A stretch of 64,000 nucleotides of DNA from Streptomyces viridochromogenes (GTDB lineage: Bacteria > Actinomycetota > Actinomycetes > Streptomycetales > Streptomycetaceae). Below the pieces are notes generated by a model. The model did no database searches. It saw only the letters and a program-made list of their open reading frames with translations, and was not told where the DNA came from. Location of the stretch: assembly GCF_001270495.1 (NCBI RefSeq), contig NZ_LGUR01000117.1, positions 248,001-312,000 of the forward strand. Reading direction: 5' to 3'. Position numbers and translations under genes: made by a program. Of this stretch, positions 1-8,509 are shown piece after piece (positions within the stretch are counted from its first letter, which is position 1; every line of letters starts with the position of its first letter).

Positions 1-1251
1 CGCGAAGGACAGCTCGTCGGTGTACCGGTTCCAGTCGACCCACTTGGACTCACGGACGGACTTGCCGCCGACCGAGTCGTTGATGGTGAAGTTGTTCTCC
101 TTCAGAGCGCTGTAGTTGGCCGTGTTGGCGATGAAGCCGTGAACGTCGTTCACGGTGGCGCCCTCGGAGGTGGCGGCCTCCTTCATCACGGTGGCGCTGG
201 CGGCGAAGTTGTCGTCCCAGCCGATCCAGCCGTGGTGGCCGGCGTCGATGTAGTTGTAGACGTTGGCCGCGTCACCGAGCTTGTTGAGGGCGTAGCCGAC
301 GCCCTTCTGGTAGTTGCCGTTGGCCTTCATCACGTCGCACTGCGGCGTGGCCGTCGGACGGCTGCCGGTGTTGGTGACGAGGTTGGGCAGCGAGTCGATC
401 TCGATGGTGGTCACGATCCGCAGCGCGGCGTACTTCGGGTCGGCGAGGATCGCGGCGATCGGGTCGATGTACTCGGTCTTGTAGCGGCCGAGCTCCGTCG
501 GGCCTAGCTCGCCGTTGGAGGCGAGGGCGGCGCAGTCGCGGCCCGGAAGGTTGTAGATGACCAGCTGGACGACGAGTTCGCCGGAGCCCTTCTGGGTCAG
601 GGCCTCGTCGAGGTGGTCGCGCAGGCCCATGCCGCCGTTGACGCCGTTGATGGCGGCGATCCGGTCGAGCCAGACGCCGGTGGGCTGGTTGGCGATCCGG
701 CTGCCGCCCGGTTCGGCGGCGGCCTTCGCGGACCACTCCGGGTTCACGTACACCTTGGCGCCGGAGTACGGGTTGTCGACCTTGGGACCGGTCGGGCCGG
801 GGTCCGGCGGATCCGTGGGGCCCGAGCCGTCGTCGACGTTGCAGGTCACGCCGTCGAGAGTGAAGGTGGCCGGGACGGCGTTGGTGCCGCTGTAGGAGCC
901 CTGGAAGCCGAAGCTGACCGAACCGCCGGTCGACAGGGTCCCGTTGTAGGTCTCGTTGGTGGCGGTGACCGCCGCGCCGCTCTGGCTGATCTTCGCGTTC
1001 CAGCCGCTGGTGACCTTCTGGTTTCCGGCGTACGACCACTTCAGCGACCAGTTGGACTTGGCGGAGCCCTGGTTGGTGACCGTCACGGCGGCGGTGAAGC
1101 CGGTGTCCCACTGGTTCTGCACCTTGTAGTCGACGGTGCAGGGGACGGCCGCCGTGCCGACGTCCGCGGGGACGGTCGCGGCGAGCGCGGTCCCCGAGGC
1201 ACCGGCGACCAGCGCCAGGGCGGCGAGCATCGCAGTTCTGGTACGACTCAT
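1..1251 (-). CDS. Secreted GH6 cellobiohydrolase/endoglucanase with N-terminal CBM2 (3' end outside window)
   Basis: Hydrolyses cellulose outside the cell. 417 codons are visible and the frame runs off the left edge, so the C-terminus is missing. A signal peptide of about 30 residues (MSRTRTAMLAALALVAGASG) is followed by a CBM2 at about 36-137 (CTVDYKVQNQWDTGF to DGVTCN), a short Pro/Gly/Asp linker, then the GH6 domain. The GH6 signature around LPGRDCAALASNGELG carries the proposed acid Asp near residue 235, and IEIDSLPNLVTN follows. The ATG at 1251 overlaps the stop of the upstream remnant ORF (ATGA), and an AAGGA lies about 10 bases upstream. It is divergent from the GH48 gene, a common pairing in cellulolytic Streptomyces, and probably shares CebR control. 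The GH6 call is strong; exo versus endo mode cannot be decided from the fragment. Confidence 0.93.
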   Translation of the reverse strand, partial: MSRTRTAMLAALALVAGASGTALAATVPADVGTAAVPCTVDYKVQNQWDTGFTAAVTVTNQGSAKSNWSLKWSYAGNQKVTSGWNAKISQSGAAVTATNETYNGTLSTGGSVSFGFQGSYSGTNAVPATFTLDGVTCNVDDGSGPTDPPDPGPTGPKVDNPYSGAKVYVNPEWSAKAAAEPGGSRIANQPTGVWLDRIAAINGVNGGMGLRDHLDEALTQKGSGELVVQLVIYNLPGRDCAALASNGELGPTELGRYKTEYIDPIAAILADPKYAALRIVTTIEIDSLPNLVTNTGSRPTATPQCDVMKANGNYQKGVGYALNKLGDAANVYNYIDAGHHGWIGWDDNFAASATVMKEAATSEGATVNDVHGFIANTANYSALKENNFTINDSVGGKSVRESKWVDWNRYTDELSFA

Positions 1252-1625
1252 GAGTGCGGGTTTCCTTCTCCGTGAGGGGAGTTGTCCGTCGAGGGTGCGC
1301 GGCTGACCACGCGGCCCGATGCCGTACGACGTGGGGGTTCCGTCGTGGACGGGTACGTCAGCCACTGGCTCAGGCCGTCGCGTACGTGGACGTCGCGCGG
1401 CCCGAGGAGGGCTCGTTGAACAGGTCGGAGACGACGATCGACGCCGAGCGGGCGACGGTTGGTGCCGTTCAGGGTGCCGTTCGACTGGAACTCCGTCGGT
1501 ACGGCATCGCTCCCCGACCCGGAGTACTCCACCGCGCACGCGGGGGTGGCTCTCTGCGCCATGGCCGCCGGCTCCGTCACGGCTCCGGCGACGGCTAAAA
1601 GTAATGAACGCGGGGGGTGTCGCAT
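1248..1625 (-). pseudogene. Internally deleted remnant of a CBM2-GH5 cellulase
   Basis: A 125-codon frame starts MRHPPRSLLLAVAGAV, a signal-peptide-like start, then ACAVEY (CBM2 beginning) joined directly to SGSDAVPTEFQSNGTLNGT (CBM2 end). In a shifted frame at 1438-1409 the DNA reads IVVSDLFNEP, the GH5 acid/base motif. Back in the original frame it reads GLSQWLTY, a stretch found near the C-terminal half of such GH5 enzymes. So start, CBM2 ends and two GH5 landmarks survive in order, with the rest deleted. The frame stays open and ends in a TGA overlapping the ATG of the GH6 gene, so it may now act as a translated leader for that gene. Seen: motifs and order. Inferred: origin by deletion of a full-length gene. 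Confidence 0.7.
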
Positions 1626-1672
1626 GAGCGACTCCTTGCAGATCAGCGCGTCGTGACGGACGCGTCGACTGA

Positions 1673-1686
1673 TGGAATCGCTCCCA
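1673..1686. promoter_or_regulatory. Degenerate CebR-like box upstream of the GH5 remnant/GH6 gene
   Basis: TGGAATCGCTCCCA matches the 14-base CebR palindrome at 12 of 14 positions. It lies 48 bases before the ATG of the GH5 remnant, where an operator for leftward transcription towards GH6 would be expected. Confidence 0.5.
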
Positions 1687-1815
1687 CTGGTGTCAATGAA
1701 GCTAGCGCCAAGTGACGGTAAAGGACAGAGGAGTTGCTGACTTTCCCTCAACTAAATCCGTCGAATCTTTTCGACTCTTCAAGCACCTTGACCCTTTGCA
1801 CCCCCATCCTCACTA

Positions 1816-1829
1816 TGGGAGCGCTCCCA
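1816..1829. promoter_or_regulatory. Perfect CebR-type operator
   Basis: TGGGAGCGCTCCCA is a perfect 14-base palindrome identical to the Streptomyces CebR operator consensus. It sits 47 bases before the GTG of the GH48 gene. CebR is a LacI-family repressor released by cello-oligosaccharides, so this predicts induction of GH48 (and perhaps the divergent GH6) by cellobiose. Confidence 0.9.
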
Positions 1830-1875
1830 CTGGTTCAAGCCTTGACTTCTCCGAGCCGCAAGGAGGAACCAGCAC

Positions 1876-4791
1876 GTGCATCCCCCACGCAGACGCAGAA
1901 CCGCGCGACGGTTGTGGACCGCCGTCGCAGCGGCCCTGGCACTCCCCTTGACCATGCTGGGCACGGGTTCAACCCCCGCCCAGGCCGCGGCAGTTCAGTG
2001 CAGTGTCGACTACAAGACCAATGACTGGGGCTCCGGCTTCACCGCGGATCTGACGATCACCAACCGCGGTACGGATGTCATCGACGGCTGGACTCTGACG
2101 TACGCCTACGCGGGCAACCAGAAGCTCGGCAACGGCTGGAACGGCACCTGGTCCCAGTCCGGCCAGTCGATCACCGTGAAGGACGCCGGCCACAACGCGC
2201 GGATCGCCGCCGGGGCCGCGGTCACCACGGGCGCGCAGTTCAGCTACAGCGGCAGCAACGCCGCTCCCACTAACTTCGCGATCAACGGCACCAGCTGCAC
2301 CGGTGCCCACCAGCCCCCCATCACCGTGCTGACCAGCCCGGCGGCGGGCGCCGTCTACACCCAGGGCGACGCCGTTCCGCTCGCGGCCACCGCCGCGGCG
2401 GCCGACAACGCCACCATCAGCAAGGTCGAGTTCTACGACAACACCACGCTGCTGGGCACGGACACGACGGCGCCGTACTCGCTCTCGGTCTCCAGCTTGA
2501 CCGTGGGCAGTCATTCGCTGCTGGCCAAGGCGTACGACAGCCTGGGCGCGTCCGCGGAGTCCACGCCGGTCGGCGTCACGGTCGCCTCGGGCCCCGCCGT
2601 GGTGGCCTCGCAGGCCCAACTCCCCGTCCAGCAGGGCAAGTCGGCCTCGTACGACCTGAAGCTGTCGACCCAGCCGTCGTCGAACGTGACCGTCACCACC
2701 GCCCGCACGAGCGGCAATTCGGGTCTGTCGGTGACAGGCGGCGCCTCGCTCACCTTCACACCGTCGAACTGGAACACCGCTCAGAAGGTGACCATCACCG
2801 CCGCCTCCTCCGGCACCGGTGCGGCGACCTTCGAGTCGACGGCGGGCGGGCACGCGAAGGCCACGGTCACCGCGACCCAGATCGCGGCGACGAAGGCGTA
2901 CGACGCCCGCTTCCTGGAGCTGTACGGCAAGATCACCAACCCGGCGAACGGCTACTTCTCACCCGAGGGCATCCCCTATCACTCGGTGGAGACACTGATC
3001 GTCGAGGCGCCGGACCACGGTCACGAGACCACGTCGGAGGCCTACAGCTACCTTCTCTGGCTGCAGGCCATGTACGGCAAGGTCACCGGCGACTGGGCCA
3101 AGTTCAACGGGGCCTGGGAGATCATGGAGAAGTACATGATCCCGACCCACGCCGACCAGCCGACGAACTCCTTCTACAACGCCTCGAAGCCGGCGACGTA
3201 CGCACCCGAGCTGGACACCCCCAACGAGTACCCGGCGAAGCTCGACGCGTCGGTCTCGGTCGGTTCGGACCCGATCGCCGGTGAGCTGAAGAGCGCGTAC
3301 GGCACGGACGACGTCTACGGCATGCACTGGCTCCAGGACGTCGACAACACCTACGGCTACGGCAACTCGCCCGGCAAGTGCGAGGCGGGACCGACCGACA
3401 CGGGGCCTTCGTACATCAACACCTTCCAGCGCGGCGCGCAGGAGTCGGTGTGGGAGACGGTGCCGCAGCCGACCTGTGACGCCTTCAAGTACGGCGGAAA
3501 GAACGGCTACCTTGACCTGTTCACCGGTGACGCCTCCTACGCCAAGCAGTGGAAGTTCACCAACGCCCCGGACGCCGACGCGCGTGCGGTGCAGGCCGCG
3601 TACTGGGCCGACAAGTGGGCCGACGAGCAGGGCAAGGGCGGTCAGATCTCCGCGACCGTCGCCAAGGCCGCGAAGATGGGCGACTACCTGCGCTACGCGA
3701 TGTACGACAAGTACTTCAAGAAGGTCGGCAACTGTGTCGGGCCGTCCACCTGCCCGGCGGGCACCGGCAAGGACGCCTCGCACTACCTGCTGTCCTGGTA
3801 CTACGCGTGGGGCGGTGCCACCGACACCTCGGCGGGCTGGGCCTGGCGCATCGGCTCCAGCCACGCGCACGGCGGCTACCAGAACCCGATGGCCGCGTAC
3901 GCCCTGGCCAACTACGCCGACCTGAAGCCCAAGTCGGCTACGGGACAGGCGGACTGGGCCAAGTCGCTGGAGCGGCAGGTCGAGTTCTACCGCTGGCTGC
4001 AGTCCAGCGAGGGCGCGATCGCGGGCGGTGCGACCAACAGCTGGGCGGGCCGGTACGCGACGCCGCCGGCCGGGAAGTCGACGTTCTACGGCATGTACTA
4101 CGACCAGCAGCCCGTCTACCACGACCCGCCGTCCAACCAGTGGTTCGGCTTCCAGGCGTGGTCGATGGAGCGGGTGGCCGAGTACTACCAGCAGACGGGG
4201 AACGCGGCCGCGAAGGCCGTCCTCGACAAGTGGGTCGACTGGGCGCTGTCCGAGACGACCGTCAATCCGGACGGTACGTACCGGATTCCCTCGACGCTTC
4301 AGTGGTCGGGCCAGCCCGACACCTGGAACGCGTCAAGTCCGGGCGCGAACAACGGACTTCACGTCACCGTCGCCGACTACACCAACGACGTCGGTGTGGC
4401 GGCCGCGTACGCCAAGACCCTGACGTACTACGCCGACCGCTCCGGTGACACGGCTGCCGCGACCACGGCGAAGGCCTTGCTGGACGGCATGTGGGACAAC
4501 TACCAGGACGACCTCGGCATCGCCGTCCCGGAGACCCGCGCCGACTACAACCGCTTCGACGACGGGATCCACGTCCCGAGCGGCTGGACCGGCACCATGC
4601 CGAACGGCGACGCGATCAACTCGTCGTCGACCTTCGACTCGATCCGCTCGTTCTACGAGGACGATCCGGCCTGGTCGAAGATCGAGGCGTATCTCGCGGG
4701 CGGGGCGGCGCCGTCGTTCACGTATCACCGGTTCTGGGCCCAGGCGGACATTGCCTTGGCCATGGGTTCGTACGCGGAGCTTCTCGAATAG
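1876..4791 (+). CDS. Secreted GH48 reducing-end cellobiohydrolase with CBM2 and two beta-sandwich modules
   Basis: 971 residues. A twin-arginine-like, Arg-rich N-terminus ([10 protein letters not shown]) and hydrophobic stretch end at AQAAA near residue 39. CBM2 covers about 40-142, a bacterial Ig-like module about 146-236 ([17 protein letters not shown]), and a further Ser/Thr-rich beta module about 238-332. GH48 runs from about 340 to the end. The GH48 hallmark [12 protein letters not shown], holding the proposed catalytic Glu, lies near residue 388. GTG is chosen because AAGGAGGA ends 8 bases before it. GH48 enzymes release cellobiose from reducing ends and act with GH6 enzymes, here the divergent neighbour. 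A CebR box precedes it. Confidence 0.95.
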   Translation: MHPPRRRRTARRLWTAVAAALALPLTMLGTGSTPAQAAAVQCSVDYKTNDWGSGFTADLTITNRGTDVIDGWTLTYAYAGNQKLGNGWNGTWSQSGQSITVKDAGHNARIAAGAAVTTGAQFSYSGSNAAPTNFAINGTSCTGAHQPPITVLTSPAAGAVYTQGDAVPLAATAAAADNATISKVEFYDNTTLLGTDTTAPYSLSVSSLTVGSHSLLAKAYDSLGASAESTPVGVTVASGPAVVASQAQLPVQQGKSASYDLKLSTQPSSNVTVTTARTSGNSGLSVTGGASLTFTPSNWNTAQKVTITAASSGTGAATFESTAGGHAKATVTATQIAATKAYDARFLELYGKITNPANGYFSPEGIPYHSVETLIVEAPDHGHETTSEAYSYLLWLQAMYGKVTGDWAKFNGAWEIMEKYMIPTHADQPTNSFYNASKPATYAPELDTPNEYPAKLDASVSVGSDPIAGELKSAYGTDDVYGMHWLQDVDNTYGYGNSPGKCEAGPTDTGPSYINTFQRGAQESVWETVPQPTCDAFKYGGKNGYLDLFTGDASYAKQWKFTNAPDADARAVQAAYWADKWADEQGKGGQISATVAKAAKMGDYLRYAMYDKYFKKVGNCVGPSTCPAGTGKDASHYLLSWYYAWGGATDTSAGWAWRIGSSHAHGGYQNPMAAYALANYADLKPKSATGQADWAKSLERQVEFYRWLQSSEGAIAGGATNSWAGRYATPPAGKSTFYGMYYDQQPVYHDPPSNQWFGFQAWSMERVAEYYQQTGNAAAKAVLDKWVDWALSETTVNPDGTYRIPSTLQWSGQPDTWNASSPGANNGLHVTVADYTNDVGVAAAYAKTLTYYADRSGDTAAATTAKALLDGMWDNYQDDLGIAVPETRADYNRFDDGIHVPSGWTGTMPNGDAINSSSTFDSIRSFYEDDPAWSKIEAYLAGGAAPSFTYHRFWAQADIALAMGSYAELLE

Positions 4792-4849
4792 TCCCCGCGA
4801 AGCGCTCCGCGAAAAGGCCGTGACGTTGTCTGCGGGTCCGTTGTGGTTG

Positions 4850-4872
4850 GTCGCGCAGTTCCCCACGCCCCT
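4850..4872 (-). repeat. Dispersed intergenic repeat, GGGGAACTGCGCGAC type
   Basis: Read on the minus strand, GGGGAACTGCGCGAC with its GC-rich flank recurs at 28668-28689 and 31518-31539, always between genes. This looks like a widespread Streptomyces intergenic repeat of unknown function. The 4792-5027 gap holds nothing else I can name apart from the GH74 ribosome binding site. Confidence 0.7.
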
Positions 4873-5027
4873 GAAGGGGCGCTCCCGTGCACGGCGTTTT
4901 CCCGGAACCGCTTGAAGGCTCCGCGTGCGTGGTCCCGTCACCTGACGGCGGGACCGGTCGGCCGGGCGGCCCCCTCCCGCACTGGGGGCCGCCCGGCCTC
5001 CCCCCACATCCAGGAAAGGACTCCCCT

Positions 5028-7691
5028 GTGCGAAGAACCCGCATCCTCACGGCCGTACTCGCACTCGCCGCCGGACTGCTCGCGGGCACCCCGCCCGCAC
5101 TCGCCGCCCCTGCCGCCAAGGACGTGTCGATCGCCGCCGACACCTACACCTGGAAGAACGCCCGCATCGACGGCGGCGGTTTCGTCCCCGGCATCGTCTT
5201 CAACCGGACCGAGAAGAACCTCGCCTACGCCCGTACCGACATCGGCGGCGCCTACCGCTGGCAGGAGTCGTCGAAGACCTGGACGCCGTTGCTGGACTCG
5301 GTCGGCTGGGAGGACTGGGGGCACACCGGTGTGGTGAGCCTGGCGTCCGACTCCGTGGACCCGGACCGGGTGTACGCGGCGGTCGGGACGTACACGAACA
5401 GCTGGGATCCGAAGAACGGCGCGGTCATGCGGTCCTCCGACCGGGGCGCGAGCTGGCAGAAGACGGAGTTGCCGTTCAAGGTGGGCGGCAACATGCCGGG
5501 CCGTGGCATGGGTGAGCGGCTGGCGGTCGACCCGAACAAGAACAGCGTGCTGTATCTGGGCGCGCCCAGCGGCAAGGGGCTGTGGCGGTCGACGGACTCC
5601 GGTGTGACCTGGTCGCAGGTGGCGAACTTCCCCAACGTCGGCAACTACGTGCAGGATCCGAGCGACACGAGCGGATACGCCAGCGACAACCAGGGGATCG
5701 TCTGGGTCACGTTCGACGAGTCCACGGGGACGTCCGGGAACGCGACCAAGACCATCTACGTGGGGGTCGCCGACAAGGACAACGCCGTTTACCGGTCGAC
5801 CGACGCGGGCGCGACCTGGTCGCGGGTCGCCGGGCAGCCCACGGGATACCTGGCCCACAAGGGTGTCCTGGACGCGGCGAACGGCTACCTCTATCTCGCC
5901 TACAGCGACAAGGGCGGGCCGTACGACGGCGGCAAGGGCCAGCTGTGGCGGTACGCGACCGCGAGCGGCACCTGGACGAACATCAGCCCGGTCGCCGAGG
6001 CCGACACCTACTACGGCTTCGCCGGCCTGACCGTCGACCGGCAGAAGCCCGGCACGGTGATGGCGACGGCGTACAGCTCCTGGTGGCCGGACACCCAGAT
6101 CTTCCGCTCCACGGACAGCGGCGGCACCTGGACGAAGGCGTGGGACTACTCGTCGTATCCCAACCGCGCCAACCGCTACACCATGGACGTCTCGTCGTCG
6201 CCGTGGCTGACGTGGGGCGCGAATCCTTCCCCGCCGGAGCAGACGCCGAAACTGGGCTGGATGACCGAGGCGCTGGAGATCGACCCGTTCGACTCGAACC
6301 GGATGATGTACGGGACGGGCGCGACGATCTACGGCACCGAGGATCTGACGAAGTGGGACAGCGGGAGCCAGTTCACCATCAGGCCGATGGTGCGGGGCCT
6401 GGAGGAGACGGCGGTCAACGACCTCGCCTCTCCCCCGTCGGGCGCCCCGCTCCTGAGCGCCCTCGGTGACATCGGCGGCTTCCGGCACACGGACCTCACC
6501 AAGGTCCCCTCGATGATGTTCACCCAGCCGAACTTCACCACGACCACCAGCCTGGACTTCGCCGAGACGAACCCCAACACCGTCGTCCGGGTCGGCAACC
6601 TGGACTCGGGACCGCACATCGCGTTCTCGACGGACAACGGCGCCAACTGGTTCGCCGGGACCGATCCTTCGGGGGTCAGCGGCGGAGGTACGGTCGCGGC
6701 GGCGGCGGACGGCAGCCGGTTCGTGTGGAGCCCTGCCGGTACGGGCGTGCAGTACACGACGGGCTTCGGCAGTTCGTGGGCGGCGTCGAGCGGCATCCCG
6801 TCCGGGGCGATCGTCGAGTCCGACCGGGTCGACCCGAAGACCTTCTACGGCTTCAAGTCCGGGAAGTTCTACGTCAGTACGGACGGCGGCGCGACCTTCA
6901 CCGCCTCCTCGACGACCGGGCTGCCGAGCGGTGACAGCGTCCGTTTCAAGGCGTTGCCCGGCGTGAAGGGCGACGTGTGGCTGGCGGGCGGTGCGACGGA
7001 CGGCGCGTACGGTCTGTGGCACTCGACCGACGGGGGTGCGAGCTTCACGAAACTCTCGAACGTCGAACAGGCCGACGCCATCGGCTTCGGCAAGGCGGCG
7101 CCCGGGGCGTCGTACCAGGCCCTCTACACCAGCGCGAAGATCGGCGGCGTACGCGGCATCTTCCGCTCCGTCGACAAGGGTGCGAGCTGGACCCGCGTCA
7201 ACGACGACGCCCGCCAGTGGGGTTGGACGGGCGCGGCGATCACGGGCGACCCGCGGGTGTACGGGCGGGTCTACGTGGCGACGAACGGCCGGGGCGTCAT
7301 CTACGGCGACACCGCCGACGGCGGCACGACGGACCCGGACCCCGATCCCGACCCGGACCCGACACCGACCGGTGCCTGTGCGGTCTCGTACAAGGTCACC
7401 AACCAGTGGTCCGGCGGTTTCCAGGCGGACGTACAGCTGTCCAACACCGGTTCCAGTGCCTGGAGCGGCTGGTCCCTCGGCTGGACCTTCGCCGACGGGC
7501 AGCGGATCACGCAGGTGTGGAACGCCGACCATACGCAGTCGGGTTCGGCGGTGACCGCGAAGAACGTGGGCTGGAACGGCAGTGTGGCCGCCGGCTCGTC
7601 CGTCAGCTTCGGGTTCACGGGGAGTTGGCAGGGGGCGAACGCGAAACCCACCGCCTTCAAGCTGGGTGACCAGAGCTGCACGGTGAGTTGA
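5028..7691 (+). CDS. Secreted GH74 xyloglucanase with C-terminal CBM2
   Basis: 887 residues from the GTG at 5028, chosen because AGGAAAGGA lies 7 bases upstream and a clean signal peptide follows (VRRTRILTAVLALAAGLLAG to ALAAP). The frame is open further upstream but that part is not signal-like. The body is the two seven-bladed-propeller GH74 fold with repeated STDGGATW-like BNR blades. The two GH74 Asp motifs are visible: TDIGGAYRW near residue 70 and LGDIGGFRH near 478. An Asp-Pro linker (DPDPDPDPDPTPTG) leads to a CBM2 at about 781-887. It cleaves xyloglucan backbones outside the cell and complements the GH6/GH48 pair. No convincing CebR box is visible just upstream. Confidence 0.94.
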   Translation: MRRTRILTAVLALAAGLLAGTPPALAAPAAKDVSIAADTYTWKNARIDGGGFVPGIVFNRTEKNLAYARTDIGGAYRWQESSKTWTPLLDSVGWEDWGHTGVVSLASDSVDPDRVYAAVGTYTNSWDPKNGAVMRSSDRGASWQKTELPFKVGGNMPGRGMGERLAVDPNKNSVLYLGAPSGKGLWRSTDSGVTWSQVANFPNVGNYVQDPSDTSGYASDNQGIVWVTFDESTGTSGNATKTIYVGVADKDNAVYRSTDAGATWSRVAGQPTGYLAHKGVLDAANGYLYLAYSDKGGPYDGGKGQLWRYATASGTWTNISPVAEADTYYGFAGLTVDRQKPGTVMATAYSSWWPDTQIFRSTDSGGTWTKAWDYSSYPNRANRYTMDVSSSPWLTWGANPSPPEQTPKLGWMTEALEIDPFDSNRMMYGTGATIYGTEDLTKWDSGSQFTIRPMVRGLEETAVNDLASPPSGAPLLSALGDIGGFRHTDLTKVPSMMFTQPNFTTTTSLDFAETNPNTVVRVGNLDSGPHIAFSTDNGANWFAGTDPSGVSGGGTVAAAADGSRFVWSPAGTGVQYTTGFGSSWAASSGIPSGAIVESDRVDPKTFYGFKSGKFYVSTDGGATFTASSTTGLPSGDSVRFKALPGVKGDVWLAGGATDGAYGLWHSTDGGASFTKLSNVEQADAIGFGKAAPGASYQALYTSAKIGGVRGIFRSVDKGASWTRVNDDARQWGWTGAAITGDPRVYGRVYVATNGRGVIYGDTADGGTTDPDPDPDPDPTPTGACAVSYKVTNQWSGGFQADVQLSNTGSSAWSGWSLGWTFADGQRITQVWNADHTQSGSAVTAKNVGWNGSVAAGSSVSFGFTGSWQGANAKPTAFKLGDQSCTVS

Positions 7692-7704
7692 GCCGAGCGA
7701 GCGC

Positions 7705-7737
7705 GAGGGCGCGTGCCGTTCGCCGGCACGCGCCCTC
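7705..7737. terminator. Strong bidirectional hairpin terminator
   Basis: GAGGGCGCGTGCCG (7705-7718) pairs perfectly with CGGCACGCGCCCTC (7724-7737) around a 5-base loop. It lies between the converging GH74 and lipoprotein genes. Confidence 0.85.
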
Positions 7738-7748
7738 GGTGCGCTCTC

Positions 7749-8357
7749 CTAGAGCTTCCACTCCCCGATCTGCTCGGCGAAGCCCGAGTCCATCCCCCAC
7801 GTGACCGTGGCCACCTTCGACGCCTTCGGCACCTCGAACACGACCCAGCCCAGCGCCTTCGCGCCCGGCTTCAGCCGGACGTCCGACGACATCGACGGGC
7901 CGGCCGTGATGTCGGCGATGACGGTCCCGAACTGCTGGCCCTGGTCGTCGGCCATCTTCGCCCCGTTGATGGGAGCGTCGGAGTAGACCTTGGTGCCGGT
8001 GTTGACGAGCTGGAACTGCACGCCGATCCACCGGTTGCCGGACTCGGGGGCGAAGAACTCGTCACTGGACTTGGCGTTGTCGACGACCTTGACGACCGTG
8101 ACGTCGAGTCCGCTGCCGCCCTCCATGCCCTTGAGGGCGAGCGTGTCACCGACCTTGGCGACGTCGGGCGCGGCACTGCTCTTCTCCGCGGCGGGCTCCT
8201 TCTCGCTGCCGCTGGCACTGTCGGCCTTGGCGGAGGCTTTCGCCTTCGGCCTGTCGACGACCTCGTCGCCGGAGCCGGAACCACAGGCGGTCAGACCGAG
8301 CGCGGCGACGGCGACGGCCGCGGTGGCGGCGAGACGTATGCGGGTGTGGTGGACCAT
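7749..8357 (-). CDS. DUF4352-type lipoprotein
   Basis: 202 residues. The N-terminus MVHHTRIRLAATAAVAVA leads to a lipobox LTAC with Cys25, so it is predicted to be lipid-anchored on the outer membrane face. A low-complexity Lys/Ala/Ser/Glu region (about 30-65) precedes a beta-rich immunoglobulin-like domain (VGDTLALKGMEGG, WIGVQFQLVNTGTKVY, GWVVFEVPKASK) typical of DUF4352 proteins, whose function is generally unknown. The start at 8357 is chosen for the signal peptide; GGGGAG lies very close to it (about 3 bases), so the exact start is less sure. It converges on the GH74 gene across the hairpin. Confidence 0.8.
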   Translation of the reverse strand: MVHHTRIRLAATAAVAVAALGLTACGSGSGDEVVDRPKAKASAKADSASGSEKEPAAEKSSAAPDVAKVGDTLALKGMEGGSGLDVTVVKVVDNAKSSDEFFAPESGNRWIGVQFQLVNTGTKVYSDAPINGAKMADDQGQQFGTVIADITAGPSMSSDVRLKPGAKALGWVVFEVPKASKVATVTWGMDSGFAEQIGEWKL

Positions 8358-8509
8358 GTTCTCCCCAGGTTTCGGTGGTACGCATGTGAAGGACCCGTAA
8401 AGAACCCGCATGGTTGTACGGATCACCGAAACGATCCGGGGTCGGGAAGCAACCTGGCAGCCCGTTATGACGTCCGGGCTGCCAGACCGGCGGAGGTGAT
8501 CGCCGATGC

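Noticed and set aside
139..1275. Long open frames on the plus strand opposite the GH6 gene and its leader
   Set aside because: They mirror the real gene in high-GC DNA and give low-complexity Gly/Val/Arg proteins with no motif.
4874..4887. Possible CebR box before the GH74 gene (AAGGGGCGCTCCCG)
   Set aside because: Only 10 of 14 positions match and it lies inside the GC-rich dispersed repeat, about 140 bases from the GTG.
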